A DNA stretch of 16,744 nucleotides from Spirochaetae bacterium HGW-Spirochaetae-9 (lineage in GTDB: Bacteria > Spirochaetota > Spirochaetia > Treponematales > Rectinemataceae). Of the stretch, positions 1-8,169 are shown one piece after another. Where the stretch lies: contig PGXP01000003.1 in assembly GCA_002839205.1 (NCBI GenBank), forward strand, positions 1 through 16,744, written 5' to 3'. Numbering within the stretch: position 1 is the first letter of the stretch; each line of letters starts with the position of its first letter. The notes beneath the pieces are model-generated. The model made no database searches, was not told where the DNA came from, and was given only the letters and a program-made list of their open reading frames with translations. The position numbers and the translations under genes are program-made.

Positions 1-960
1 CAGGAAATCGCCACACTGGGGCTCAAGGCCAAGATATTTTCCTTCGCCAGGGCCATGAACGAGGATGTGGACCAGGCACTGGCCTGCGGCGCGGACGGCG
101 TCGTGATCGAAGTGCCGATCGGGTATCCGAAACTCGTCACCCAGTTCAAGTGGACCTGGGAAGACGTGGTCAGGAAGACAGCCCCCGTCATCAACTACGC
201 CAAGTCCAAAGGCCTCTACGCGGTGTTCTTCCCCTATGACGCCACGAGGGCGAGGGAAGAGGATCTGGACGCCATGCTCGAGTTCATCATGAGGGAATCG
301 GCGCCCGATTCCATAGGCCTTGTCGATACCATGGGCTGCGCGACCCCCGAGGCCATCGCCTATCTCACGCGCAAGTACATCGACTACACCCACCTGCCGG
401 TTGAAATCCATACGCACAACGATTTCGGCATGGCTGTGGCCACCGAAATGGCCGCCGTCGGGGCCGGAGCCTCGGTAGTCCACTCCTGCGTGAACGGTCT
501 GGGGGAGAGGACGGGCAATGCCGCCCTCGAGGAGCTGATCCTGGCCCTTGATCTTCTCTATGGAGCGAAGACCGGATGCGATTACAACGCCCTACCGCGC
601 CTTTCGGCCCTGGTGTCGGAGTTGAGCGGGGTGCCCATAGCACAGAACAAGCCCGTGGTGGGCGAAGAGAATTATACCCGCGAATCGGGAATCGGCGCGA
701 ACCTCGTCGTCGAGGATCCTCTCGTCATGTTCGCCACCCATCCCAGCCTGACGGGGCGCAAGGGCAAGGTTGTGCTGGGCAAGAAGAGCGGCAAGCTTTC
801 GATAGTGTACAAGCTTAAGGAGCTGGGACTGGGCGATCTGGACGACGGGCAGCTATCGGCCCTCCTCGCCACGGTGAAGAAGCAGGGCAACGAGAGACGC
901 TGTCTCGTCGCCGACGAGGAATTCGCCGCCATGGTGTCGGCGATACGCGGTATCAAGTGA
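1..960 (+). CDS. Isopropylmalate/homocitrate-synthase-type DRE-TIM metallolyase, 5' truncated by window edge
   Basis: The reading frame is open from base 1, so the gene begins upstream. The 319 visible codons cover the C-terminal two thirds of a pyruvate-carboxyltransferase (HMGL-like) TIM barrel. The fragment starts in the family's conserved stretch around KIFSFARAMNEDVDQALACG. It contains the metal-binding HTHND motif (fragment residues 137-141) and the NGLGERTGNAALEE motif (about 165-178). It then has NKPVVGEENYTRESGIG, equivalent to the HESGIH region of isopropylmalate synthases, and LGKKSGK. Known family members condense acetyl-CoA with a 2-oxo acid, or cleave such products. The C-terminal leucine-sensing LeuA dimer domain is absent, so this is not an ordinary LeuA. 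It resembles homocitrate or citramalate synthases, or an uncharacterised catabolic lyase. The next gene begins 7 bases after the stop, suggesting co-transcription. The family is secure; the substrate is unknown. Confidence 0.85.
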   Translation, partial: QEIATLGLKAKIFSFARAMNEDVDQALACGADGVVIEVPIGYPKLVTQFKWTWEDVVRKTAPVINYAKSKGLYAVFFPYDATRAREEDLDAMLEFIMRESAPDSIGLVDTMGCATPEAIAYLTRKYIDYTHLPVEIHTHNDFGMAVATEMAAVGAGASVVHSCVNGLGERTGNAALEELILALDLLYGAKTGCDYNALPRLSALVSELSGVPIAQNKPVVGEENYTRESGIGANLVVEDPLVMFATHPSLTGRKGKVVLGKKSGKLSIVYKLKELGLGDLDDGQLSALLATVKKQGNERRCLVADEEFAAMVSAIRGIK

Positions 961-967
961 GGAAAGC

Positions 968-1660
968 ATGAAAATTATCGATCTGAGCCAGGAAATCTAT
1001 CCGGGCATGCCCGTGTTCAACGGCCACCCCGAGGTGCGAATGAAGCCGGCCGTCACCCATGAGCAGCGCGACGGCATAGCCAACCCGACTACGGTGTCGC
1101 CCGTTGTGCATGAAATCATCCTGGGCGAGCACACGGGCACCCATGTCGACGCCATCAACCACTTCGCGCGCATACACGTCGGAAAGTCCATCGACAAGAT
1201 GCCCCTTGAGACCTTCTACACGGAAGGCATCTGTCTGGATTTCTCCCGGAAGAAGCTTCTGGAGTTCATCGAAATCGAGGAAATCAAGGCCGAACTGGAA
1301 CGCGAGGGCAAGGAGCTGCGGAAGGGCGACACGCTGCTCTTCTATACCGACCATTACCGCCGCTTCTTCGGCACGGACCAGTGGGACAACGGCCCCGGAA
1401 TCACCCCCGAGGTGGCCCGATGGCTGGGAGAGCAGGGCGTCGCCGCCTTCGGCGTGGAACCCAGGTCGCCGGGTGTCCTCGGCAAGGGCAACAAGGAAAT
1501 CCATACCGTCTGCGGCGAACTCAATTATCCTCATTACGAGAACCTCATCAACCTCCACCTTCTCGTGCCCTACAAGCGATTCAGGTTCATCGCCTTTCCG
1601 CTCAAGTTCCGCGGTGGGACCGGCTCGCCGGTGCGTGCCGTGGCCATCGTGGAGGAATAG
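968..1660 (+). CDS. Cyclase-family (kynurenine-formamidase-like) metal-dependent hydrolase
   Basis: This is a 230-residue protein, normal for the family. The ATG is preceded by GAGGA overlapping the upstream stop, which fixes the start. The signature HTGTHVDAINHF (about residues 56-67) matches the HxGTHxDxxxHF metal-binding motif, with the usual proline replaced. A glutamate in the ENLINL segment near residue 193 matches the conserved late acidic position. Family members hydrolyse N-formylkynurenine, cyclic amides or related carbonyl compounds in the cytoplasm. It sits between an acyl-condensing or cleaving lyase and a molybdoenzyme rather than with tryptophan-degradation genes. A true kynurenine formamidase role is therefore not implied, and opening of a ring or amide is an inference. 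The stop is 8 bases before the next ATG. Confidence 0.83.
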   Translation: MKIIDLSQEIYPGMPVFNGHPEVRMKPAVTHEQRDGIANPTTVSPVVHEIILGEHTGTHVDAINHFARIHVGKSIDKMPLETFYTEGICLDFSRKKLLEFIEIEEIKAELEREGKELRKGDTLLFYTDHYRRFFGTDQWDNGPGITPEVARWLGEQGVAAFGVEPRSPGVLGKGNKEIHTVCGELNYPHYENLINLHLLVPYKRFRFIAFPLKFRGGTGSPVRAVAIVEE

Positions 1661-1668
1661 GAAAAGCC

Positions 1669-3933
1669 ATGGATGAAGCGCAGGAAAAGCGAAGGCGGTT
1701 CGCCGCCCTGGTGACGGGAGGCCTGGCGGCCGCGCGGCCGCTCGCGGCTTCGGAGCGGGCTTCTCCGGTGGCCCCGGTGGCAAGACCCGGGCGCCTCATG
1801 GAGGCGACGCGCCGCGCGGCCGAGGCCGAAGGGCTTGAGATAATCCCCACATGCTGCTTTTCCTGCAATACGGCCTGCGAAGTCTTGGCCTTCCGGGACA
1901 AGGCGACAGGCCGCATCGTCAAGATAGAGGGCGATCCCTCCTCGCCCGTGACGGGAGGCTTTGCCTGCCCCAAGGGCCTGGCGGCGGCCGACCTCCTGTA
2001 CAATCCCGCCAGGCTGACAAAGCCGCTCAGGCGGCTGGGACCCCGAGGCGCTGAGCCGCATGGCTGGGAGGAGATTTCCTGGGATGAAGCCCTCGGCGAG
2101 ATAGCCGCGAAGCTCACGAGCTACAGGGAATCCGATGGAGCGCGGAGCATCGCCTTCCTGGAGGGGACGAGGAGGGGCTGGAGCCGCGTATTCTCACGCC
2201 TCGCCAATGCCTTCGGGGCGCCCAACCATGGAGCTGCAGGCTGGGCTCAGTGCCTGTGGCCGCGCCTCGTGGACTGCCGGGTTACCTTCGGGGCCCAGTA
2301 TGCCGAATCCTGCGATTTCGCAAACTCGAAATGCATCCTCGTGTGGGGGTCGAACCCGGCCGTCACATGGCCTCTGCAGGGCGTTGCCATCATGGACGCG
2401 AAGGAACGGGGAGCCAGGCTCATCGTGATTGACCCCAGGCTCTCGGAAACCGCAGCCAAGGCCGATGACTGGATCAGGATCAAGCCAGGAACCGATACCG
2501 ACCTCGCCCTCGGCTTCATCCAGGTGATCATCGATGAAAACCTCTATGACCATGGGTTCGTCGAAGCCTGGACCACGGGATTCGAAGCCCTGCGGACCCA
2601 CGTCGCCTGGAGGAGGCCCGAGATCACGGAAACCCTCACCGGCGTACCGGCCTCCACGGTCCGCGCCGCGGCAAGGGCATACGCCACGACGAAGCCTGCC
2701 TGCATCAGCCGCTGCGTCACCGTCGACCAGACGGCCGATTCGGTCCAGACCTGCCGCGCGCTCTCGATCCTGATGGCGATAACCGGAAACATCGACATTC
2801 CCGGCGGGAACGTCCTCGTCTCCAGCAGGGGCGAAATTTCCCAGAACAGCCACGAGTTCATACTCGCCTCGAGGCTGCCGCCGGAAGTCCAGAAGGAAAG
2901 GATAGGTTTCGACCGCTTCCCTCTCCTCTGCGGCGAACTCTCCTCCGTGCCTTCCTCCCACATGCCCAGCCTCTGGAGCACGATCCTCAGCGGGGAGCCC
3001 TATCCCGTCAAGGCAGCCCTGATCTTCGGGAGCAATGCGGCCGTTTCCTACACCAATTCGAATCTCGTGAACCGGGCGATGGAAAAGCTGGAGTTCCTGG
3101 CCGTCTGCGACATCTTCCTGACGCCCACGGCCAGCATGGCCGATATCGTCCTCCCCGCCTCTTCCTGGCTGGAGCGGGACAATGTCATATCATCCTTCCA
3201 GACATCCCTCGACCACACCGTTCTTCAGAGAAAATGCGTAGAAGGGGGCGAATCGAGGTCCGATGTCGATATCATCTGCGACCTGGCACGGCGCCTGGGA
3301 CTGGGAGACCTCTTCTGGAATAGTCCCGAAGAGCTGTATGACTATCTGCTCTCGCCCACAGGGCTCAGCTTCCGTCAGACCCTCGAAAAACGACATCTCT
3401 ATGCCCCGCTGAAATTCGGCACGTATCTGAAATCGGGATTCAAGACGCCTTCGGGCAAGGTGGAGCTCTACTCGTCGATGCTCGCATCGAAGGGCTGCGA
3501 GCCACTGCCTTCGGGATCGCCCCGGCCTGCCCAGGCTAGTGCCAGGGATGAGAGCGCGCGGGACGCGGACTACCCTTATGACTTCAGCACCGGCGCCAGG
3601 AGCATCTTTTTCCGCCATACGGAAAACAGGCAGAATCCATGGCTCCGTGCCCAGCAGCCCGATCCCCTCGTCTATCTCCACCCCCAGACGGCGTCCTCCC
3701 GGGGCATCTCCGAAGGCGATCTCGTCGAGGTTTCGACGCCCACGGGGAGCGCCCGCCTTCGGGCCAGGCTGGAGCGCGACCTCTCCCCCGACTTCGTCGA
3801 AGCCGTGCCCGGCTGGGGAGGGGAGGGGAACATCAACAAGGCCCTCGGATGGGAACGTTTCGCCGAGGGAATCGGCACCGTGCCGATGAGAGGCCTGAAG
3901 TGCCAGATAAGGAAGGTTGCCGATGGCGAATGA
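1669..3933 (+). CDS. Molybdopterin oxidoreductase catalytic subunit (DMSO reductase superfamily)
   Basis: The frame is open far upstream, but the ATG at 1669 follows AGGA and sits 8 bases after the cyclase stop, giving 754 residues. The N-terminal 4Fe-4S site is C63-x2-C66-x3-C70 with C100 in FACPKG. The bis-molybdopterin domains follow, with LVWGSNPAVTWP, LIVIDPRLSETA, GNIDIPGGN and LPASSWLERDN. The C-terminal cap domain begins near residue 640 with FSTGAR, followed by LVYLHPQTA and LVEVSTPTG. Cysteine 195 in QCLWPR aligns with the position of the Mo/W ligand in related enzymes (family inference). The N-terminus has KRRRFAALVTGG, a weak twin-arginine-like motif, but its hydrophobic stretch is interrupted by arginine, so export is uncertain. 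It overlaps the Fe-S subunit gene by 11 bases. Possible relatives are polysulfide, thiosulfate or DMSO reductases and acetylene hydratase. The substrate cannot be called. Confidence 0.9.
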   Translation: MDEAQEKRRRFAALVTGGLAAARPLAASERASPVAPVARPGRLMEATRRAAEAEGLEIIPTCCFSCNTACEVLAFRDKATGRIVKIEGDPSSPVTGGFACPKGLAAADLLYNPARLTKPLRRLGPRGAEPHGWEEISWDEALGEIAAKLTSYRESDGARSIAFLEGTRRGWSRVFSRLANAFGAPNHGAAGWAQCLWPRLVDCRVTFGAQYAESCDFANSKCILVWGSNPAVTWPLQGVAIMDAKERGARLIVIDPRLSETAAKADDWIRIKPGTDTDLALGFIQVIIDENLYDHGFVEAWTTGFEALRTHVAWRRPEITETLTGVPASTVRAAARAYATTKPACISRCVTVDQTADSVQTCRALSILMAITGNIDIPGGNVLVSSRGEISQNSHEFILASRLPPEVQKERIGFDRFPLLCGELSSVPSSHMPSLWSTILSGEPYPVKAALIFGSNAAVSYTNSNLVNRAMEKLEFLAVCDIFLTPTASMADIVLPASSWLERDNVISSFQTSLDHTVLQRKCVEGGESRSDVDIICDLARRLGLGDLFWNSPEELYDYLLSPTGLSFRQTLEKRHLYAPLKFGTYLKSGFKTPSGKVELYSSMLASKGCEPLPSGSPRPAQASARDESARDADYPYDFSTGARSIFFRHTENRQNPWLRAQQPDPLVYLHPQTASSRGISEGDLVEVSTPTGSARLRARLERDLSPDFVEAVPGWGGEGNINKALGWERFAEGIGTVPMRGLKCQIRKVADGE

Positions 3934-4468
3934 AGCCCTTCTGTGCATAGACCTGGATCGATGCTGGGGCTGCGGCACCTGCGAAGTGGCCTGCGCCCTC
4001 GAAAAGAAGACCAGCCCCGGCATGGGCTTTATCAAGGTGGAGGAATCGAGGAGCAAAGGAGGCGAGGCCCTGCCCGGCTCTCCCCAAGGGCGCAGCTTCG
4101 TGCCCGTCCTGTGCCAGCAGTGCAACGAACCTGCCTGCGCCGAGGCCTGTCCGTCCGGAGCCATCCTCCGGGGCGTCTCGGGACTCGTGGAGATCGACGC
4201 CGATCTCTGCATCGCCTGCGGCGCCTGCGAGCCCGCCTGTCCCTATGGAGCTATCTCCATCTCATCGGTCTCCGGCAGGCCGGGGAAGTGCGACCTCTGC
4301 ACTTCACGGCAAGAAGCCGGCCTTCTGCCCGCCTGCGTCCAGCACTGCCCCGGCAAAGCCATCACCCTTGGAGGGGCGGCCTCAGGTGCCCCAAACGAAA
4401 CCACCCAAGTCCGCGGTACCTCGCGGGGCTGGTCTATCGGCAAGGTCAGGTACATCGCCAAGAGCTAG
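3923..4468 (+). CDS. Four-cluster 4Fe-4S electron-transfer subunit (DmsB/NrfC/PhsB type)
   Basis: The ATG at 3923 lies six bases after AGGAAGG and 11 bases inside the end of the molybdoenzyme gene, so translation is probably coupled. An in-frame TTG at 3917 is less likely. The 181-residue protein carries four cysteine groups: CWGCGTCEVAC near the start, CQQCNEPACAEAC, CIACGACEPAC, and CDLC with later PAC and QHC. This full set of 16 ligands is typical of the ferredoxin subunit that passes electrons between a DMSO-reductase-family catalytic subunit and a quinol-reactive anchor or another donor. There is no signal peptide. No NrfD/DmsC membrane anchor follows; the next gene is a toxin-antitoxin pair. 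The complex may therefore be soluble or use an anchor encoded elsewhere. A run of 106 bases without a convincing terminator separates it from the next gene. Confidence 0.92.
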   Translation: MANEALLCIDLDRCWGCGTCEVACALEKKTSPGMGFIKVEESRSKGGEALPGSPQGRSFVPVLCQQCNEPACAEACPSGAILRGVSGLVEIDADLCIACGACEPACPYGAISISSVSGRPGKCDLCTSRQEAGLLPACVQHCPGKAITLGGAASGAPNETTQVRGTSRGWSIGKVRYIAKS

Positions 4469-4545
4469 TCCCAAAGCTCGATTTGTTCGATTTCTACTGT
4501 GAGCAGGTCGGTAAACTGAAGACTTCTTGTTGAATAGTCTTTATT

Positions 4546-4555
4546 ATAGTACTAT
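4546..4555. promoter_or_regulatory. Palindromic operator-like site in AT-rich leader of the toxin-antitoxin pair
   Basis: ATAGTACTAT is a perfect 10-bp palindrome. It lies in an abruptly AT-rich stretch (about 4527-4560) just upstream of the antitoxin start. Flanking AATAGT (4533-4538) and ACTATT (4551-4556) form an overlapping inverted repeat. TATAGT (4545-4550) could serve as a -10 element, but no well-spaced -35 is clear. Phd/YefM antitoxins typically bind short palindromes at this place and autorepress. The role here is inferred from position. Confidence 0.4.
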
Positions 4556-4574
4556 TAAAACAAGGAGTAATAGT

Positions 4575-4832
4575 GTGATTGGACAATTGAGCGCCAATGA
4601 CCTCAAAGTCAGAGGCATAACCGCCATAGAAGAAATGACAGCCGAGAACAATGGCGTCGTCATCACCGTTCGCGGCAAACAAAAATACGTAATTTTGCCG
4701 ATCGACCACTACAACCAGCTGCGGGAGCTAGAACTGGACGCCGCCATCAGGGAATCCAAACAGGAAATAGAAAAGGGCCGATTCCACGCCGGATCCATCG
4801 AGGAGCACTTGGCGAGAGTGCGTCATGTATAG
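4575..4832 (+). CDS. Phd/YefM-type antitoxin
   Basis: The start chosen is GTG at 4575, seven bases after a perfect AAGGAG. An upstream in-frame alternative has no ribosome-binding site and would run through the operator-like palindrome. The product is 85 residues, the normal size for the family. The N-terminal half has the Phd/YefM fold pattern: an initial strand and helix, then a GVVITVRGKQKYVILPIDHYNQL segment in which the protein of interest is marked as a prevent-host-death motif. The C-terminal tail (about residues 50-85) is charged and helical, as expected for a toxin-binding tail. It overlaps the toxin gene by 8 bases, so synthesis is probably coupled. It is expected to neutralise the toxin and repress its own promoter. 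Confidence 0.8.
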   Translation: MIGQLSANDLKVRGITAIEEMTAENNGVVITVRGKQKYVILPIDHYNQLRELELDAAIRESKQEIEKGRFHAGSIEEHLARVRHV

Positions 4833-5106
4833 GCTACTCTTCACCTACTCCTATGAGGCTAAAGCGAGGAAGTTTCTGAAGAAACATCCCGAAGCCGAAA
4901 AACAATATATAAAAACCCTGCAGCTCCTGGAATTGAATCCCTTCCACCCTTCGCTTCGTTTGCATCAATTCAAGACAGCCAGCTTCGAGGGCTATTCCGT
5001 ATCAATCAATCTTACATGGCGCATAGCCCTCGAATTTCTCGTGACAGGCGAGGATATCCTCCTCGTGAATATCGGCGACCATCAGACAATTTACGGAAAA
5101 AAGTAA
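4825..5106 (+). CDS. RelE/ParE-superfamily toxin
   Basis: This 93-residue protein starts at an ATG inside the last codons of the antitoxin gene, a classic type II arrangement. It has the RelE/ParE compact layout: an N-terminal strand, two helices rich in lysine (KARKFLKKHPEAEKQY), then LRLHQFK, a YSVSINLTWRIALEF strand pair and a C-terminal LLVNIGDHQTIYG. The arginine in WRI and the His-x5-Tyr near the end resemble the catalytic or RNA-binding positions of ribosome-dependent mRNA interferases. That suggests RelE-like mRNA cleavage more than ParE-like gyrase inhibition, but the two cannot be separated by eye. The gene ends 21 bases before the convergent end of rsgA. Confidence 0.75.
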   Translation: MYRLLFTYSYEAKARKFLKKHPEAEKQYIKTLQLLELNPFHPSLRLHQFKTASFEGYSVSINLTWRIALEFLVTGEDILLVNIGDHQTIYGKK

Positions 5107-5127
5107 CTCATCGACCCGGCGCCGCGT

Positions 5128-6246
5128 TCAGCGATCATGCTCCTTGCTGAATCGCCTGAACTCCCGGTTGATGCTCCGCCAGCGCGCACGCTCGGCCGCC
5201 GCAAGCAGGGGATCCTGCCGCCGCTCCAGAGCCTCGATTTCGCGGCGCAGTTTTCTCCAGGAGGCGACGCGGTCATCAGCGACAGCGCCCGATTCGATGG
5301 CTTCGCGCACTGCGCAGCCCGGCTCGCTGTCGTGGGTACAGTCCCTGAATTTGCACAAGGCAGCCAAAGCCTCGATCTCGGGAAAGGTAGCGTCCACGTC
5401 CTCTTCTGAAGTCCAAAGCTGGATCTCCCTCAATCCCGGCGTGTCGATGAGGAGGGCGCCCGAAGGCAGGCGGAAAAGCGTCCTCACGCTTGTCGTGTGC
5501 CTCCCCTTGTGATCGTCGGCGCGGATGTCCTGAACGCGCTGGATGGATCGCCCCGCAAGGCGGTTCAACAAGGTGCTCTTCCCCGCCCCCGATGAGCCGA
5601 CGAGGACGGCGGTGACGCCGGGCAGGAGGAATTCGTCGAAGCGGTCCATGCCCTGGCCGGTGAAAGCGCTCACCGCGAAGACGGGGAGGGCAGGTGCCAG
5701 ATTCTTCGTCCTGTGGATAAGCCCATCGATATCCTCGGCCAGGTCAGCCTTCGTTACGACAACGACGGGCCGCGCTCCCGAATCGATCACAAGCGCTATG
5801 TAGCGTTCGATCCGCCTTGCGTTCCAGTCCTGGCCTGCCGCGGCGACGATTATGGCCGTGTCGATGTTCGCGACGAGCACCTGCTCCTCAACCTTGTCGT
5901 AGGCAGTGTCGCCCTTGGCCTTGCGCGAAAATTTGCTCACGCGTGGCAGAAGGGCATGGATCACCGCCGGCTCATCGCCGCCCTCCACCCCGCCGCCCTG
6001 CACCCCGCGGATAAGGACCCAGTCGCCCGTTACAGGCATTTCGGCCGAAGTGCCGACCCCATACATGAACTTTCCCGAGACGACGGCGTCAAATTCTTCG
6101 ACTGTCCCCCCGATATCTGCCACCACTTTCCATAGATTTCTGCCTGTCTCCACGACGCGCGCCGGCGACAGGTTCATGTCAGCATAGAGCTGTGCCGCGT
6201 TTTCGAAGGCGGCATTCCATCCGTATGATTCAAGTGAATTGTGCAT
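5128..6246 (-). CDS. rsgA: Ribosome small-subunit-dependent GTPase A
   Basis: The ATG at 6246 gives 372 residues starting MHNSLESYGWN, matching the N-terminus of long RsgA/YloQ proteins, with GGAG ten bases upstream. A longer in-frame extension to 6450 lacks family similarity. An OB-fold region (about residues 30-110, with VSGKFMYG and GDWVLI) precedes a circularly permuted GTPase. The motifs run in the order G4 VVTKADL, G1 GSSGAGKSTLLNRL, a threonine-containing G2 and G3 DTPGL. The C-terminal zinc site reads CKFRDCTHDSEPGC. RsgA checks late 30S subunit maturation and releases factors such as RbfA, acting in the cytoplasm. It stands alone, convergent with the toxin gene and divergent from prfC. 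Confidence 0.95.
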   Translation of the reverse strand: MHNSLESYGWNAAFENAAQLYADMNLSPARVVETGRNLWKVVADIGGTVEEFDAVVSGKFMYGVGTSAEMPVTGDWVLIRGVQGGGVEGGDEPAVIHALLPRVSKFSRKAKGDTAYDKVEEQVLVANIDTAIIVAAAGQDWNARRIERYIALVIDSGARPVVVVTKADLAEDIDGLIHRTKNLAPALPVFAVSAFTGQGMDRFDEFLLPGVTAVLVGSSGAGKSTLLNRLAGRSIQRVQDIRADDHKGRHTTSVRTLFRLPSGALLIDTPGLREIQLWTSEEDVDATFPEIEALAALCKFRDCTHDSEPGCAVREAIESGAVADDRVASWRKLRREIEALERRQDPLLAAAERARWRSINREFRRFSKEHDR

Positions 6247-6567
6247 TGCTTTATTTCTCCGGTTATATTTTTGCTTACATCCCGACATACCGTTCGTGGG
6301 AGGAAGCCCGGAGAATGACGCGAAGATTCCGAAAGGGAAAGCTAGGCGAGTATCCTCCGAGGCTCCGTACCGCGAACAATCACCCTGTAGTTTTTCATAT
6401 GGACCTCCTCGTGGATAGGTTTGAAGGAGCCGCAAGGCTCTTGTAGACAATAGTAGAAACCCATCAGCAAAAAATCAAGTGCTGTTCCTCAAGTTCACCG
6501 AAAATTGCCCTTACTATACACACCCGGACAAATCTTGGTATGGTCAACAGACAAAACCAGGGGCTTC
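6247..6567. other. 321-bp divergent intergenic region between rsgA and prfC
   Basis: No convincing gene lies here; open frames on either strand lack family similarity and ribosome-binding sites. It should carry both promoters. TATACA at 6515-6520 is a possible -10 for prfC, with a poor -35. On the minus strand TATAAC lies close upstream of the rsgA ribosome-binding site. A small hairpin, GAGCC-GCAA-GGCTC (6428-6441), has a GNRA-type loop and no U-run. No riboswitch class was recognised. Confidence 0.5.
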
Positions 6568-8169
6568 ATGAAAGAACTCGACGAACAGCTGCGCAAACGA
6601 CTCACCTTTGCCATCATCTCCCACCCCGACTCGGGAAAAACCACCATAACGGAAAAACTCCTCCTGTTCGGAGGAGCCATCCACATCGCGGGCGCGGTCA
6701 AGAGCGGCAAGACGACAAAGGCTTCCGTTTCCGACTTCATGGCCCTGGAAAAGGAACGAGGCATCTCCATCAGCACTTCCGTGATGGGATTCGAATACCA
6801 CGGCAGGAAGATCAACCTCCTCGATACCCCAGGCCACGCCGACTTCTCCGAAGACACCTATCGCGGCCTGTCCGCGGTGGACAGCGCCCTCCTCGTCATC
6901 GACTCCGTAAAAGGCGTGGAGGAACGCACCCGCCGACTCTGCGAAGTCTGCCGCATGCGCCACACCCCCATCGCCACCTTCATCAACAAGCTCGACCGCG
7001 AAGGCAAGGACCCGATGGACCTCCTTGACGAAACCGAGAGGGAATTGGCCATCGGCGTGCGACCTGTCACCTGGCCCATCGGGCAGGGGAAAAACTTCAA
7101 GGGCGTCTATGATCTTCTGCAGAAAAGACTCATCCTCTTTTTCCCGGGCATGGTGGAACGCCCCATCGACATCGTCACCATAAGCGACCTCGCCGATCCC
7201 CTCCTCGACCAGAAGGTCGGCATTTCGCTGGCGCGCAGGCTGCGCGACGATGTTGCACTCCTCACCGGCGTCTACCCCCATTTCGACGTCCAGGAATACC
7301 TCGCCGGCACAACCACCCCCGTATTCTTCGGCTCGGCCATCAACAACTTCGGCATCAGGGAACTCCTCGACGCGCTTAGCTCCTTCGCGCCGTCGCCCAC
7401 AGCCAAAACCGCCGAAGAAAGGACAGTGCATCCCGAGGAAGAAAAATTCACCGGCTTTGTCTTCAAGATCCACGCCAACCTCAACCCCCGGCACCGCGAC
7501 CGCGTCGCCTTCCTCCGCGTCTGCTCGGGCCAGTTCGAGCGCAATAAAATCTACTGCCACGTGCGCTCAGGCAAAACCTTCAGGACGGCCAGCCCCACCG
7601 CCTTCATGGCCCAGAACAGCGATATCATCGAGGAAGCCTGGCCCGGCGACATCATCGGCATCCACGATACTGGCACCTTCAAGATCGGCGACACCGTCAC
7701 CGAGGGTGAACTCCTCAATTTCAAGGGCATACCGAACTTTGCACCGCAGATATTCCGCTACATCGTCAATGCCGATCCCCTGAAGGAAAAGCAGTACCAC
7801 AAAGGGCTCGACCAGCTCGCCGAAGAAGGCATCGTGCAGATCTTTTCCAAGCCCCACCAGCCCAACCTGCGCGTCATCGGCGTCGTCGGACAACTCCAGC
7901 TCGAAGTGCTTCAGTACCGGATGGAATACGAATATGGATCAAAGTGCGATTACCGCCCGATACACCTCACCATCGCCCACTGGATTACCTCCGACGACCC
8001 AAAAACCTTGCGTGAGTTCATCGCCTCGCATTCCCGGCGCATCCTCATGGATATCCGCGGGACCCACATCATCATGTCTGAAACCGCCTGGCAGTTCGAA
8101 CAGATGAAGGCAGAAAACCTGGGCATCCGTTTCTACTCCACTTCGGAAATGGTCGAGCACCGCGCATAG
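6568..8169 (+). CDS. prfC: Peptide chain release factor 3
   Basis: The start at ATG 6568 (MKELDEQLRKRLTFAIISHP) aligns with the N-terminus of Escherichia coli RF3 and follows AGGGG by four bases. An upstream TTG extension is unlikely. The 533 residues compare with about 529 in E. coli. GTPase motifs are SHPDSGKTT (G1), RGISI (G2), DTPGHADF (G3) and NKLD (G4). The RF3-specific GSAINNFG segment sits between the G domain and domain 2, and QLQLEVLQYRM is in domain 3. RF3 is a translational GTPase that removes RF1 or RF2 from the ribosome after peptide release. It is monocistronic here, facing the divergent rsgA and convergent with the ATPase gene downstream. Codon choice is strongly C-ending, like the left part of the window. 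Confidence 0.96.
   Translation: MKELDEQLRKRLTFAIISHPDSGKTTITEKLLLFGGAIHIAGAVKSGKTTKASVSDFMALEKERGISISTSVMGFEYHGRKINLLDTPGHADFSEDTYRGLSAVDSALLVIDSVKGVEERTRRLCEVCRMRHTPIATFINKLDREGKDPMDLLDETERELAIGVRPVTWPIGQGKNFKGVYDLLQKRLILFFPGMVERPIDIVTISDLADPLLDQKVGISLARRLRDDVALLTGVYPHFDVQEYLAGTTTPVFFGSAINNFGIRELLDALSSFAPSPTAKTAEERTVHPEEEKFTGFVFKIHANLNPRHRDRVAFLRVCSGQFERNKIYCHVRSGKTFRTASPTAFMAQNSDIIEEAWPGDIIGIHDTGTFKIGDTVTEGELLNFKGIPNFAPQIFRYIVNADPLKEKQYHKGLDQLAEEGIVQIFSKPHQPNLRVIGVVGQLQLEVLQYRMEYEYGSKCDYRPIHLTIAHWITSDDPKTLREFIASHSRRILMDIRGTHIIMSETAWQFEQMKAENLGIRFYSTSEMVEHRA

Noticed and set aside
953..1783. 276-codon open frame on the minus strand
   Set aside because: It is the antisense shadow of the cyclase gene. 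The product is low-complexity and shows no recognisable family, while the + strand frame has a clear motif set.
2194..2961. 255-codon minus-strand open frame inside the molybdoenzyme gene
   Set aside because: Long antisense frames are expected in GC-rich coding DNA. There is no ribosome-binding site or family motif.
3190..4212. 340-codon minus-strand open frame across the molybdoenzyme and ferredoxin genes
   Set aside because: It crosses two well-supported + strand genes and has an arginine/proline-rich composition typical of shadows.
6192..6446. 84-codon + strand frame covering the rsgA leader
   Set aside because: It overlaps the rsgA start, has no ribosome-binding site and no similarity that I recognise.
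6544..7560. 338-codon minus-strand open frame within prfC
   Set aside because: It is antisense to the G domain of RF3, with an acidic and glycine-rich composition and no domain signature.
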